Origin: CAZVGZ01 sp964627605
GTDB taxonomy: Bacteria > Latescibacterota > MWCZ01 > CAZVGZ01
Direction: 5' to 3'
DNA: 64,000 bases
Assembly (NCBI GenBank): GCA_964627605.1
Contig: CAZVGZ010000018.1
Coordinates: 3,344-67,343, forward strand
This document shows, piece by piece, positions 27,618-35,839 of this stretch. Within the stretch, counting starts at the first letter, position 1. Every line of letters starts with the position of its first letter. The notes below the pieces were generated by a model, which saw only the letters and a program-made list of their open reading frames with translations, was not told where the DNA came from and did no database searches. A program made the translations under genes and the position numbers.

Positions 27618-28199
27618 TTATTCTACGGCGAAATCATATTCGGTCAGAGCCGCTTCGGCTTCAACGGCTACAGCTGTGTAAGATGTGTCAGCCGCTGAAA
27701 AACCGTCAGCTTCGACAGGCAGGTCGTAATTGCCTGCTAGCACCACGATTTTGTAAGCGACATCATCGCCGGTAAGAGTCGCTGAAGAGTCACCATCAGC
27801 AACCGCGTTGATAACAGCGTTTCCCAAACCGACGCCTGCTGTGTCCACCACCGTGCCGGCGATCGTACGTGAGAAAACCTTCTTTGTCACCTTGAACGTC
27901 GGGGTCATCAGGTACCTATTGCCCGCCTTTTTGACAGACTTGGGCACGTCCAGATCAAGATAGATCTCAAACATTTCGTCGTCGGTGATATCAAAGTCGA
28001 GGTTGATCCTGACACCTGTCTGAGCGCCGCTGGAGACGATAAGCGGCTCAGATTGTCCGCCGATGACACTCTCGTTCGTGTCGGCGACGGCAATCCGAAG
28101 CTTAGAGTAGTGTCCAGACACCAAAGGCGCATCCACGAGCTGCGCCGCGATCCCGCCTACAAGCTCCAAGAAGTCTATTGTCAGATCGGCCAGCGTCAT
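27618..28199 (-). CDS. N-terminally truncated DUF4382 protein with carboxypeptidase-regulatory-like domain
   Basis: 193 residues. The first part matches the C-terminal half of a DUF4382 domain: LTIDFLELVGG, LVSGHYSKLRIAVADT, SSGAQTGVRINLDFDITDD. The rest resembles a CarboxypepD_reg-like beta-sandwich (ISGTVVDTAGVGLGNAVINA-type segment, IVVLAGNYDLPVEADGFSA). Upstream of ATG 28199 the same frame continues HSSEAGWDTLP, which fits DUF4382, but is cut by TGA at 28235-28233. The normal start of the domain and a signal peptide are absent. I read it as a remnant of a secreted lipoprotein-type gene; it may or may not still be expressed. Confidence 0.6.
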   Translation of the reverse strand: MTLADLTIDFLELVGGIAAQLVDAPLVSGHYSKLRIAVADTNESVIGGQSEPLIVSSGAQTGVRINLDFDITDDEMFEIYLDLDVPKSVKKAGNRYLMTPTFKVTKKVFSRTIAGTVVDTAGVGLGNAVINAVADGDSSATLTGDDVAYKIVVLAGNYDLPVEADGFSAADTSYTAVAVEAEAALTEYDFAVE

Positions 28200-28306
28200 G
28201 GGAAGCGTGTCCCAACCAGCCTCAGAGCTGTGTCATGGCCCCCTTACCATAGTCCCCACCGACCAAACTCGGCACGTAGAATATGCGCACGAAATCCAGT
28301 CTTACC

Positions 28307-28322
28307 TGTGACATCAGTCACA
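28307..28322. promoter_or_regulatory. CRP/FNR-family operator upstream of nikR
   Basis: Perfect TGTGA-N6-TCACA palindrome, the CRP consensus, 82-97 bases before the nikR ATG. A possible extended -10 (TGCTATTCT, 28351-28359) lies downstream of it. No CRP gene is in the window. Confidence 0.5.
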
Positions 28323-28403
28323 CACGCCCTGGACGTCTACCCGCCTGCGATGCTATTCTGTAGGTGAAGCGGTTGTTTGGCCGTGCTAACAAAGGAGCGC
28401 TCC

Positions 28404-28814
28404 ATGCCAGAGGCGATTAGGTTCGGTGTTTCAATGGACCCCGATCTGCTTGAAAAATTCGACACTCTGTTAGAGCAGAAAGGCTACTCAAACCGATCTG
28501 AGGCGCTTCGGGACTTGATCCGCGAGGCTTTGGTTGAGGATCAGTGGGAGGCTGGACAGGAGGTGGTGGGCACCATCACGCTTGTGTACGACCATCACAC
28601 CCGCGAGCTAACCGATCAGCTCACCGAGATTCAGCACGACCACGATGCTGAGGTTCTCTCAACACTGCACGTCCATCTTGACCGTCACCACTGCCTTGAG
28701 ACAGTTGTAGTTAAAGGCGACGCCGCTGTGGTGCAGTCGATAGCCGACAAGTTAATCGGGATACGCGGAGTGCTTCACGGACGGCTTGTAGCTACCACCT
28801 CAGGACTTGGTTGA
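28404..28814 (+). CDS. nikR: nickel-responsive regulator NikR
   Basis: Ribbon-helix-helix repressor with a C-terminal ACT-like nickel-binding domain. The N-terminal RHH part is IRFGVSMDPDLLEKFDTLL with SNRSEALRDLIREAL; the metal site is HVHLDRHHCLETVV, which keeps the His-x-His and Cys ligands of NikR. 136 residues from ATG 28404, preceded by AAAGGAG. Most likely controls nickel uptake genes; none are in the window, and the next gene on the strand is a URO-D-fold methyltransferase starting six bases later. Confidence 0.93.
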   Translation: MPEAIRFGVSMDPDLLEKFDTLLEQKGYSNRSEALRDLIREALVEDQWEAGQEVVGTITLVYDHHTRELTDQLTEIQHDHDAEVLSTLHVHLDRHHCLETVVVKGDAAVVQSIADKLIGIRGVLHGRLVATTSGLG

Positions 28815-28819
28815 CCGAT

Positions 28820-29908
28820 ATGGATTCCCGTGAACGAGTCTCCATTGCGTTGGCGTTTGGCGAGCCAGACCGGGTGCCGATTGATCTTTGGATGTCCGAC
28901 GGCTTCAAGAGTAAGATCGGTACTACGACGGTGGTTGCGCTGCGTGATTTCCAGGATGACCACGACGTCGACCTGAGATATATTGACGGTCCGCGCTACA
29001 CGGGTCCGCCGATGGAGACGTTCGACGACGGCTCGTCAAGAGACATTTGGGGAGTTCGTCGTCTGCCTGTGACGATGTCGATTGGCGACGGCGAAGAGCG
29101 ATACAGCGAGTTAGTAGAGTATCCTCTGACAGAAGCATCCACAGTCGAGGAGATAGTCGATTACAAATACTGGCCATCGCCTGACTGGTTCGACTACAGT
29201 GAGATTGCCGACCAGTGCCGGACCATCAGCGAAAAAGGTCGTGTAGCGGTGTTTGTAGGCGACCGCCTAAATCGCTTGGCGCAACTAAAACCGGCGATGT
29301 ATATCCGGGGAATGGAGCAGATCTACATCGACCTCGCCGAGCGGGCTGAGCTTGCTCACGCGGTTATCTCCCACATTCGAGAGTTCTATCTGGGTTACGC
29401 TGAGCGGATTTTTGACGCCGCCGACGGTCATCTCGACATCGTCCTTACTGGCGATGATTTCGGCTCACAGAACGGCCCTCTGGTGTCACCGACAATGTGG
29501 AAACAGTTTCTAGGCAACGGATTTGAGCAGTACGTCCAGCTCGCCAAATCTTACGGCCTCAAAGTGATGCACCACACATGTGGGTCGGTCGTCCCGATCA
29601 TCCCGATGCTCATTGAGCGCGATCTGGATGTCCTCCAGTCACTCCAGCCTGAAGCCATGAACATGAAGCCTGAGAGCCTTAAAGCCGAGTTCGGAGACAG
29701 GTTGGCTTTTCATGGCGGCATCTCCATACAGCAGACGATGCCCTTTGGAACGGTTGAGGACGTAAGGCAAGAGGTCAAAGATCGTGCAGAGACACTGGCG
29801 ACCGGTGGCGGCTATATCTTCTGCACATCCCACAACCTCCAGGCCGATGTTCCCGTCGAAAACGCCTTAGCGCTCCTTAATGCCTACAGAGAGTTCGGAG
29901 TGTATTAG
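28820..29908 (+). CDS. uroporphyrinogen decarboxylase-fold methyltransferase-like protein (Zn type)
   Basis: 362 residues of the URO-D/MtaA superfamily: MDSRERVSIALAFGEPDRVP, LTGDDFGSQNGPLVSPTMWK, VMHHTCGSVVPIIPM, LAFHGGISIQQTMPFGT, GGGYIFCTSHNLQADVP. The His252-x-Cys254 pair and Cys335 match the zinc ligands of corrinoid methyltransferases such as MtaA, not true HemE. So methyl transfer is likelier than haem synthesis, but the substrate is unknown. It starts five bases after nikR, without a clear ribosome site, so the two are probably cotranscribed. A TTG at 28811 would also fit. Confidence 0.85.
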   Translation: MDSRERVSIALAFGEPDRVPIDLWMSDGFKSKIGTTTVVALRDFQDDHDVDLRYIDGPRYTGPPMETFDDGSSRDIWGVRRLPVTMSIGDGEERYSELVEYPLTEASTVEEIVDYKYWPSPDWFDYSEIADQCRTISEKGRVAVFVGDRLNRLAQLKPAMYIRGMEQIYIDLAERAELAHAVISHIREFYLGYAERIFDAADGHLDIVLTGDDFGSQNGPLVSPTMWKQFLGNGFEQYVQLAKSYGLKVMHHTCGSVVPIIPMLIERDLDVLQSLQPEAMNMKPESLKAEFGDRLAFHGGISIQQTMPFGTVEDVRQEVKDRAETLATGGGYIFCTSHNLQADVPVENALALLNAYREFGVY

Positions 29909-29970
29909 TGTCCGAACACGTTTATGTGATGAGGCGCATGGTCTGAGTGCGGCGTTGAGCCCAAAATGTG

Positions 29971-29999
29971 TTGACATCTGGGCAACTCTACACTACTTC
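29971..29999 (+). promoter_or_regulatory. possible promoter of the lipoprotein gene at 30041
   Basis: A perfect TTGACA at 29971-29976, then TACTTC at 29994-29999 after 17 bases. The -10 match is weak. Confidence 0.3.
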
Positions 30000-30040
30000 T
30001 CCCTTACACGGGTAGTGTCGCTGGTATTTGGGGGTCCGCC

Positions 30041-30418
30041 ATGCCAAAACTGTGCGTAGCCATCGTGGTAGTCGCCTCGTCGCTTCAGGCGGGATGTGGA
30101 TCGGGTACTATTTTGGCAACAGAAACCTTCCCAGAGGTGATGCAGAGTGAGGAGTCTGCCAAAGATGCGATGCCGCCTGAAATCGTCTCCGAGCCATGTC
30201 CCGATGATTCGGAACTCTATGAGCTCCTTTCGACGGAGCTTCTGGTGGTTAAGTTTACGTCCGGTATGCCTGGGGCGTTAGTAGACAGCTTTACGACCCG
30301 TTGGGGCCTGATAGAGGTTGTCCACTATCAAGTTACCCGCCGATATGTCATGAGGATTGATCGGTCCGCTGCTCGCGTGTCGGGTATGAACTGTATTACC
30401 GCATTTCACCTCGCCTAG
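30041..30418 (+). CDS. small predicted lipoprotein of unknown function
   Basis: 125 residues with a signal sequence and lipobox LQAGC at about residues 15-19 (MPKLCVAIVVVASS then LQAGCGSG). The mature part has an acidic stretch (EVMQSEESAKDAMPPEIVSE) and a folded-looking C-terminal half (LVVKFTSGMPGALVDSFTTR). No family recognised. A TTGACA box lies 65 bases upstream. Its stop overlaps a small open frame on the other strand. Confidence 0.65.
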   Translation: MPKLCVAIVVVASSLQAGCGSGTILATETFPEVMQSEESAKDAMPPEIVSEPCPDDSELYELLSTELLVVKFTSGMPGALVDSFTTRWGLIEVVHYQVTRRYVMRIDRSAARVSGMNCITAFHLA

Positions 30419-30582
30419 TACATCCACGCCCGCGAGCCAGAACTGATAGAGGACATCGGGCCCCTCACGTTCTCGACGACAGCACTTATTTCGACGTCTG
30501 TCTCGCCCAAGATAGTAAAGCGTTTGGGCGTATCTCCATTGGTAATTATGTGGGTAGGACCTCTCATACCGACCCGCGCCAC
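30415..30582 (-). CDS. short open frame continuing phyH beyond its stop
   Basis: 55 codons from GTG 30582 to TAG at 30417-30415, in the same frame as phyH and separated from it only by the TGA at 30594-30592 and three codons. It reads RGPTHIITNGDTPKRFTIL, then GETDVEISAVVENVRGP. No family recognised. It may be a former C-terminal extension of PhyH, a tiny gene, or chance. Confidence 0.2.
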   Translation of the reverse strand: MARVGMRGPTHIITNGDTPKRFTILGETDVEISAVVENVRGPMSSISSGSRAWMY

Positions 30583-30591
30583 TCCTGAAAT

Positions 30592-31338
30592 TCAGTTACC
30601 GGCCTCCGACCGGTCGATGGGCAATCCGGTCAACGGCGCTAGACGTTGGATGTCGCTGCGATACACCCAGGTGTCTTTTCGGACGTAGTGGATCGCGAAA
30701 ACGCGGCGGGGATGATCAGAGTCATTGCGGTAGGAGCCGTGTACTGTTTTGCCCGTAAAAAACACGCCACCTCCTGCGGGTACCTCCAAAATCTTCTCCC
30801 TCGATCCGTCCCAACCCTCTATCTCTGCTGAGTGCAGTTGAACGTTGTACTCTCGTCCGTCACGCTCACGATATGTATGATCTACGACCCAACTCGCGTG
30901 TTGAGTCTCGTCTTTAGGCGGCACGATAGGGTACAATGTTCCTCCGTTGTCTCTGTGGCTGCCTGGCATCACCCGCAGTGTGCCGTTGGAACCGTCGGCG
31001 TCATCGAACGCGATCCAGCATGCCATGAGCGTCTCTGGTTCGGTCTTGATATAGTGGTGATCCTGGTGCATCGCTATCCCGGTACCATTAGGCTGCTTGT
31101 TTAGCCACATCGACTGCGTGACCAAAGGCTCACCACCTATCAACTCTGTGACGATGTCTCTAACCTTGGGGTGCGCTATCATCCGGGCGTATTTGGCGTC
31201 GGTGAAATGGTCGTGCAGGCCCACATCTTGAGGGAAAGGCGTTGCCAACCACTCATCCACTTCCTGTGGTGCAAGCAGATCAGGTACCACCAGGTAGCCG
31301 CCGAAATTCCAGAACTCCAACTGCTCAACCGTCAACAT
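30592..31338 (-). CDS. phytanoyl-CoA dioxygenase family protein (PhyH)
   Basis: Fe(II)/2-oxoglutarate-dependent oxygenase. The metal triad is visible: His91 and Asp93 in AMHQDHHYI, and His200 in GKTVHGSYR, with an Arg near 211 for 2-oxoglutarate. 248 residues from ATG 31338, which has AGGAGC six bases upstream; a longer frame to 31449 adds an Arg-rich leader that does not fit. The substrate is unknown; the family hydroxylates lipids, small metabolites and natural products. Stands alone on the - strand. Confidence 0.9.
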   Translation of the reverse strand: MLTVEQLEFWNFGGYLVVPDLLAPQEVDEWLATPFPQDVGLHDHFTDAKYARMIAHPKVRDIVTELIGGEPLVTQSMWLNKQPNGTGIAMHQDHHYIKTEPETLMACWIAFDDADGSNGTLRVMPGSHRDNGGTLYPIVPPKDETQHASWVVDHTYRERDGREYNVQLHSAEIEGWDGSREKILEVPAGGGVFFTGKTVHGSYRNDSDHPRRVFAIHYVRKDTWVYRSDIQRLAPLTGLPIDRSEAGN

Positions 31339-31517
31339 TGGTGCTCCTATGTCCGACATCATTCTACGCCAACTCGTTCTGGCACTAAACATACAAAAAT
31401 GTGCACGGACCAGCATCCAGCGTCGGTGTTTGCGTTGGAAGATTGACATTGAGCGCTTTGGCGTTATTATTGGAACAGCGTTTAGCGGATATCCACCACT
31501 AACACAGCGAGGTGTGT

Positions 31518-31619
31518 GTGCCTGAGAATCATGGTGCCTGGGTGATTTTTGTCGGTTTTTTCGTAATCAGTTGGCTTCTGTGCGCCTATGGCGCTACCGA
31601 CGCCAAGAAACCAGAATAG
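31518..31619 (+). CDS. putative 33-residue single-helix membrane peptide
   Basis: GTG 31518 with GAGG six bases upstream, stop TAG at 31617-31619. The peptide has one hydrophobic helix (WVIFVGFFVISWLLCAYG) and a short Lys-containing tail. A near-palindrome (31623-31641) follows and could be a weak terminator. The rest of the 31339-31655 gap shows nothing I can assign. Such small membrane peptides sometimes serve as transporter or oxidase accessories; here this is speculation. Confidence 0.3.
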   Translation: MPENHGAWVIFVGFFVISWLLCAYGATDAKKPE

Positions 31620-31655
31620 ACAGCGACGTTCGAAGCGTCGCAGTAGGTAGATCCA

Positions 31656-31997
31656 TCACGTTTCAGACTCCTGCTCGTCAGCGTCCCTGTCGTCCTCAAA
31701 CCGTTCCCTGATGCGCTCTATCACGTCGTTGCGTTTCTGTTCGTAGCGACGCACGTCCCCTCGACCCAACCTGCGCACAATAAAATAAATTACCACAAGC
31801 ACCGCCAACCCGATCATCAACCATCTGTTCTTCCCGTCCCCTCCAAACACCTGCGCTTCGGTAATAGTGGGTAGTGCAAGATTCAGCAGTGTCCACCTTG
31901 CGCCGACCCGATCTGCAATCCTTGGTGTCATGGCGGTGGCTCCAGCATCAAGCAACTTGTCGTCCGTCCCGCTAAGCATCCAGTAATAGCCCGTCAT
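31656..31997 (-). CDS. small single-pass membrane protein of unknown function
   Basis: 113 residues (91 if started at the internal ATG 31931). A transmembrane helix WLMIGLAVLVVIYFIV (about residues 59-74) is followed by a highly charged cytoplasmic tail with RRYEQKRNDVIERIRERFED. The upstream ATG lies inside the end of the metallo-beta-lactamase gene (26-base overlap), so the pair is probably cotranscribed. No family recognised. Confidence 0.6.
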   Translation of the reverse strand: MTGYYWMLSGTDDKLLDAGATAMTPRIADRVGARWTLLNLALPTITEAQVFGGDGKNRWLMIGLAVLVVIYFIVRRLGRGDVRRYEQKRNDVIERIRERFEDDRDADEQESET

Positions 31998-32811
31998 ATC
32001 CGACTGTGATCCCCAATGGTTCAGCCAGCTCGCACTGTTCGGAATAAGTCAACCCGCCGTTGTCCCCGATGTGCGTCAAAACAAACGGCGTGGCACCTGT
32101 GATGCAAACTTCGCGTACCAGCCTCTCCCGCATACCTATCATCGTAGCAAATGAGAGATGCGAAACCCCCATGTTCGGCGCGGGCCCAAGGCTAGTGCAT
32201 TCCATGAATACGGCGTCAAATCTCATTTTGGATGCTACATCCCAGGTCTCCTGTGGCCAGGGGCCTGTGTCCCACGCCAGCAGTACAGTACGGTCTTCGA
32301 GCATCACGACGTAGTTGTATGAGCCTTCTATATGCGCAGACACCAGGGGGACAACCCTCATCTCACCAGCATCAAAGACCTGAAACGGCTCTACAAGGCG
32401 AAATTGGACCCTTACCGCGTCAAAATCTGGCAGCGCCTGCTTTAGCGACCCCAAAACCTCGTCGCTGCCGTATAGTGACAACATGGGAATATCTCCGAGA
32501 TCGCTCAAAATCGAACGACGATGGGCGATATTTGACGGGTCGCAATGGTCGCGGTGGACGTGCGTGAATAGCAGATGTTCCAGATGGGAGAGATCGCATC
32601 TGTCCCTCAACATCTGATGCGGGGCGTCTTGCGACATGTCAACCCGGTACTGCGGCCTATCCGGTGGATCGCCGTCCCCGAAAATGTGCATCCCCGACCT
32701 GGTCCGCAGATCGCGTCCACCGACCGCCCATGCATTTTCGCACACCCGACAACGGCAGAATGGCATGGGTACCGGTTTACCGGCAGCTGAACCCAGCAGA
32801 TGGAGACGCAT
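31972..32811 (-). CDS. PhnP-like metallo-beta-lactamase-fold hydrolase
   Basis: 279 residues. The dinuclear metal site is HVHRDH at residues 84-89, with later metal ligands in VSAHIEGSYNYVV and AWDTG. A Cys cluster CRCRVC (Cys19, Cys21, Cys24) near the N-terminus matches the structural zinc site of PhnP, which cleaves cyclic phosphodiesters formed in phosphonate breakdown. No phn genes are near, so the substrate here is uncertain. A decayed copy of its first 20 codons lies 173 bases upstream. The small membrane-protein gene overlaps its 3' end. Confidence 0.85.
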   Translation of the reverse strand: MRLHLLGSAAGKPVPMPFCRCRVCENAWAVGGRDLRTRSGMHIFGDGDPPDRPQYRVDMSQDAPHQMLRDRCDLSHLEHLLFTHVHRDHCDPSNIAHRRSILSDLGDIPMLSLYGSDEVLGSLKQALPDFDAVRVQFRLVEPFQVFDAGEMRVVPLVSAHIEGSYNYVVMLEDRTVLLAWDTGPWPQETWDVASKMRFDAVFMECTSLGPAPNMGVSHLSFATMIGMRERLVREVCITGATPFVLTHIGDNGGLTYSEQCELAEPLGITVGYDGLLLDA

Positions 32812-32912
32812 ATATCAATCCTCACCGCCCATTTGGCGAACGTGGCTAACCTGAATCTGTCGCTGTCGTTGGCCTTGCCAGCGCTGCCTCACCTTGGCAT
32901 TGACCAGAAGAC

Positions 32913-33152
32913 GACACGAAGTGTCCGACAAAATCGCCTGGGTAATGGTTTACCGGCGGGTGATCTCAAGAGATGGCAACGCATTTGTAGGCTCTCAATG
33001 GCGCGGTACGGGGCTCAGTAATCTCGACGTTTCACGATCAATAAAGATACGCCTGCAAAACGAACCGCAGCTCCGACAAGAAAAGGTACGAAGAGTTCGA
33101 CACTGATTTCCTCAAGACTTTGAGAACACCCCAAAAAACGACACGAAGCGTC
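32913..33152. repeat. paired hairpin repeat GACAC-GAA-GYGTC
   Basis: Two copies: GACACGAAGTGTC at 32913-32925 (perfect 5-bp stem) and GACACGAAGCGTC at 33140-33152 (one wobble). The similarity extends on both sides (a TTTTG before and GTYTTYTGG after, read on the - strand, and TAAACC about 25 bases before), so a unit of about 45 bases is shared. One copy overlaps the decayed PhnP-like start, the other lies just past the end of the GxGYxYP pseudogene. Confidence 0.45.
32925..32984 (-). pseudogene. decayed copy of the 5' end of the PhnP-like gene
   Basis: Reading from ATG 32984 gives MRCHLLRSPAGKPLPRRFCR, with 14 of 20 residues identical to the start of the intact gene at 32811. After FCR the similarity ends and the frame stops about 15 codons later. 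It lies exactly 173 bases upstream of the intact start. The interval 32812-33171 holds this copy and the repeats listed next; I see no other gene there. Confidence 0.6.
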
Positions 33153-33171
33153 CAAAAGCAACCCAACGGGT

Positions 33172-35337
33172 TTAGATTGAGGGAGGCGGCCAGCTATCGA
33201 AATCTTCATCCGACTCATCAGGGCCGAGCGTTGCCCGCAACTGCCGGGCGCCCTTTGCTATCCCCTCGCAGAGTGCCGCCTGTTCTTCAATAGTGGGAAC
33301 GCCGTCTTCCCAGCTTACCCACGCTTCGAAGAGCACTTCGAACGGCGCGACATCCACCAGGTGTCGGCAGGTACGTTTGAAATCTTCCAAACACTGATCG
33401 CGGTGGTTGGCGTAGATGCCCTGAGACTGAATGGCGGCACGTACTACAGTCCGTGCTGTTGTAAACGCGGCGTACAGCAGAGCGTCAGCGCCTTCTTCCT
33501 CTGTGAAATGCGTTCGCAGCACATACCCGGTGAGGAGCTGCTCCCTGTCGCGGGCGACACTCTCGATCTCTCTGGAGACAAGCTCGGTCCACATCGCTTC
33601 CGCTAGATGACGTCCACGCTCAGGCTGATCGGCGTTCGCCACAGCTATTAGCTCCTCGGTCAGTCGCTCGCATATCGGCAGTCGATGGCGGCCTGGCGTC
33701 CTTAGCCAGGTCTCTTCAATCTTAGGCGTGATTTCATATAGCGGATCATCAATCATGCCCTTGTCCTGAGCGTCTTTGAACGTGAGGAAAAACTCGTCGA
33801 TGATGAGCAAAGCTATTTCAAGATGCTTGGCATAGTCGTCAATCTCGGACTTGATCTGCTTCCAAATACCCGGGTTAATCTGCGCAAAAAGGACCATGAA
33901 AAGCGGTCGAGTGGGACACTCTTCACCAAAGGCCACTATGTCATCAACAGTGTGATGCCCGACATTGGCGATGTGAACCGAATGCAGTTTCGAGACAAGA
34001 CCGCCTGGATAGCTTGTGGCGTATGGCGATCCGCCTAAGCCGCAGACTATACCGGGACCCGACTGAAGAAACTTCTTCTCCCGCTGAATAGCCTCGTCGT
34101 CCTCAACCTCACGCCACCAGTCCTGTAGGTACCAGTTGACCATGTTGCAGCCGTTCTGTTCCGACTGATTAAGGAGCATCCTGCTCTCTTTGTAGGTACA
34201 TATCCCTCAGATGCTCAGGCCAGAGGAAGGAGTAGGTATAGCCTGTCCCTGATGACGGACCCCCAAAAGCAGTCGTTCTCGGTTTTGGTCTCGTGGAAGT
34301 ACTGCATCTGTGCTGTCATCAGCTTGACCGAGAGCGGAAGAAAATCCCATCCGAACTTGAACTTGCCTCTCTCTTCAGCCATCCAGTTGCCCAACTGTAG
34401 ACTGTTTACCGCCCAAGTCGCATCACCGTCGCTGTTGTAGAGGCAGACGTAGGTCTTTCCTTTTTCGGCGACATATTTCTCTTTTGGGAGCAGAGGTTGG
34501 TGGTGGACCATCTCAGGGTCGCCGACACCGCCATGAATCGTCAGATTTGGCGTATTGGTACTACAGAGCGAGAAATATCCCCTCTGCGCCGCCTCAGCAA
34601 CGTACTCTTTCTCCTGATCGAATATGCAGTGCCATTTCATCTGCACGCCGGGAGCGTCGCCGGTGTCCAGCATCCGACGGTAGAGGTTGAGCACTTTGCG
34701 CCGTTGCCTCGCCGCCGGAAGATCGCAGCAGAACGAGCGATTGTATACAGCGAAGTCATATATCTCATGCGACACCGCAGTCCAGTGCGGTCGGTGAATG
34801 CATACGTTGACATAGATTTTTTTTGTAGCACTGATCCCAAAGGTTGTCTACCGCCCACTCTGCGTAGGTCCAGTCGTCAATGAGTTTTCATGTGAGATCA
34901 TCGCGTTTCGGGATGCCATGACTGGTCATCCAGTGCTCTTGATGCGGCGCGATGGGCAGGAGCGACTCTAGTCCGCATCGGGTCAGCGCAACGTTGCTGG
35001 TTTGAAGGACATCCATGTCGTAGAGGATTTACCCATCCACCAGCGACTTGTAATTCTGGATGTACTCGTCAACGTCATCCAGCGATTCCGTCGGTATCCC
35101 AAACCTCTCCTAGTAGTAATCCAACCAGTGAGATTCGTGATGGAGCCGCTGCTGTCCTCTGAACTCCAACGGATGCGGTCTCATGACACAAAGATGTGGC
35201 TCCACACGGTTCGCCAACCCCTGTAGCGAGCGGAACCAGACCCAAAAGTCTGAGGTGTCCTCGTCTGTTTCGTTTGGTGTCACAGTTACGAGTCGCTCGA
35301 CTTTGGGGATCGAAGGGAAAATCTCTTTGAGCTGCAT
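33172..35337 (-). pseudogene. GxGYxYP-family protein gene with six or so disabling lesions
   Basis: N-terminal part from ATG 35337: FPSIPKVERLVTVTPNETDE and FWVWFRSLQGLANRVEP, ending HWLDYY. TAG at 35112-35110, TAA at 35031-35029 and TGA at 34890-34888 then interrupt one frame that reads ERFGIPTESLDDVDEYIQNY, MTSHGIPKRDDLT and DDWTYAEWAVDNLWDQCY. At an A8 run (34817-34824) the homology changes frame to HWTAVSHEIYDFAVYNRSFC. At a G5 run (34260-34264) it shifts again to give the signature GTGYTYSFLWPEHL, and near 34185-34200 once more to QNGCNMVNWYLQDWWREVED through the stop at 33172. Complete it would be about 720 residues. Family members are often secreted and of unclear enzymatic role. Confidence 0.8.
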
Positions 35338-35387
35338 GGATTACTTTCCGGCGTGCAAAACGTCCGACGAATATCCTGTCACTACCC

Positions 35388-35750
35388 TCATAGACGGACG
35401 AAGTCGCTGTTTTGATGAATCCGTCGGGAAATCCACCATGCCGCCATCGTTAGTATCCCGAATGGCAGCGGTAGTAGCCCCGACACAAAGAGTACCTCTC
35501 TGCCTTTGATCCGGCCTGTAACAGCCATCCAGCCGCCCACGACTGACGAACCAGCAACCGCGAGCGCCACCGTTGCCGCTATCGGACTGAGCGTCGCGCA
35601 AAATACCCAGCACACAATACTGCAATCGGAATCCCAGAGTGTCATCGGGTGCGGCGTCCAGACTCTCAGACAGTAGACCACACACGCAGCCAAACCAGTA
35701 CCAGTGGTTGCTGATAGAGCGAGTATCACCGATCTACGAAGGTTTTTCAT
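35388..35750 (-). CDS. small multi-pass membrane protein of unknown function
   Basis: 120 residues with four hydrophobic segments, including VILALSATTGTGLAACVVYC, CWVFCATLSPIAATVALAVAG, and LFVSGLLPLPFGILTMAAWW. Several Cys and Trp residues but no motif I recognise. Lies 50 bases upstream of the GxGYxYP pseudogene on the same strand and may share its decay; codon pattern cannot settle whether it is still functional. Confidence 0.45.
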   Translation of the reverse strand: MKNLRRSVILALSATTGTGLAACVVYCLRVWTPHPMTLWDSDCSIVCWVFCATLSPIAATVALAVAGSSVVGGWMAVTGRIKGREVLFVSGLLPLPFGILTMAAWWISRRIHQNSDFVRL

Positions 35751-35839
35751 CGGTTGTCCCGGTTGTCTATAGACGCCAAGCTCGGTAGTTTCTCTTTCGT
35801 ACCAAATAATACACTGCGAGACTCGATCGGGTGGTGGCT

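Noticed and set aside
28820..29908. Annotation as HemE (true uroporphyrinogen decarboxylase)
   Set aside because: The zinc-ligand pattern His-x-Cys plus later Cys and the lack of the HemE N-terminal signature fit MtaA-like proteins.
33015..33218. Minus-strand frame overlapping the end of the GxGYxYP pseudogene
   Set aside because: No conserved features; it is an alternate-frame reading of the pseudogene end and the repeat region.
33172..35337. Stop-codon recoding in the GxGYxYP gene
   Set aside because: All three stop codons occur in one frame, together with frameshifts, and other genes here use normal stops.
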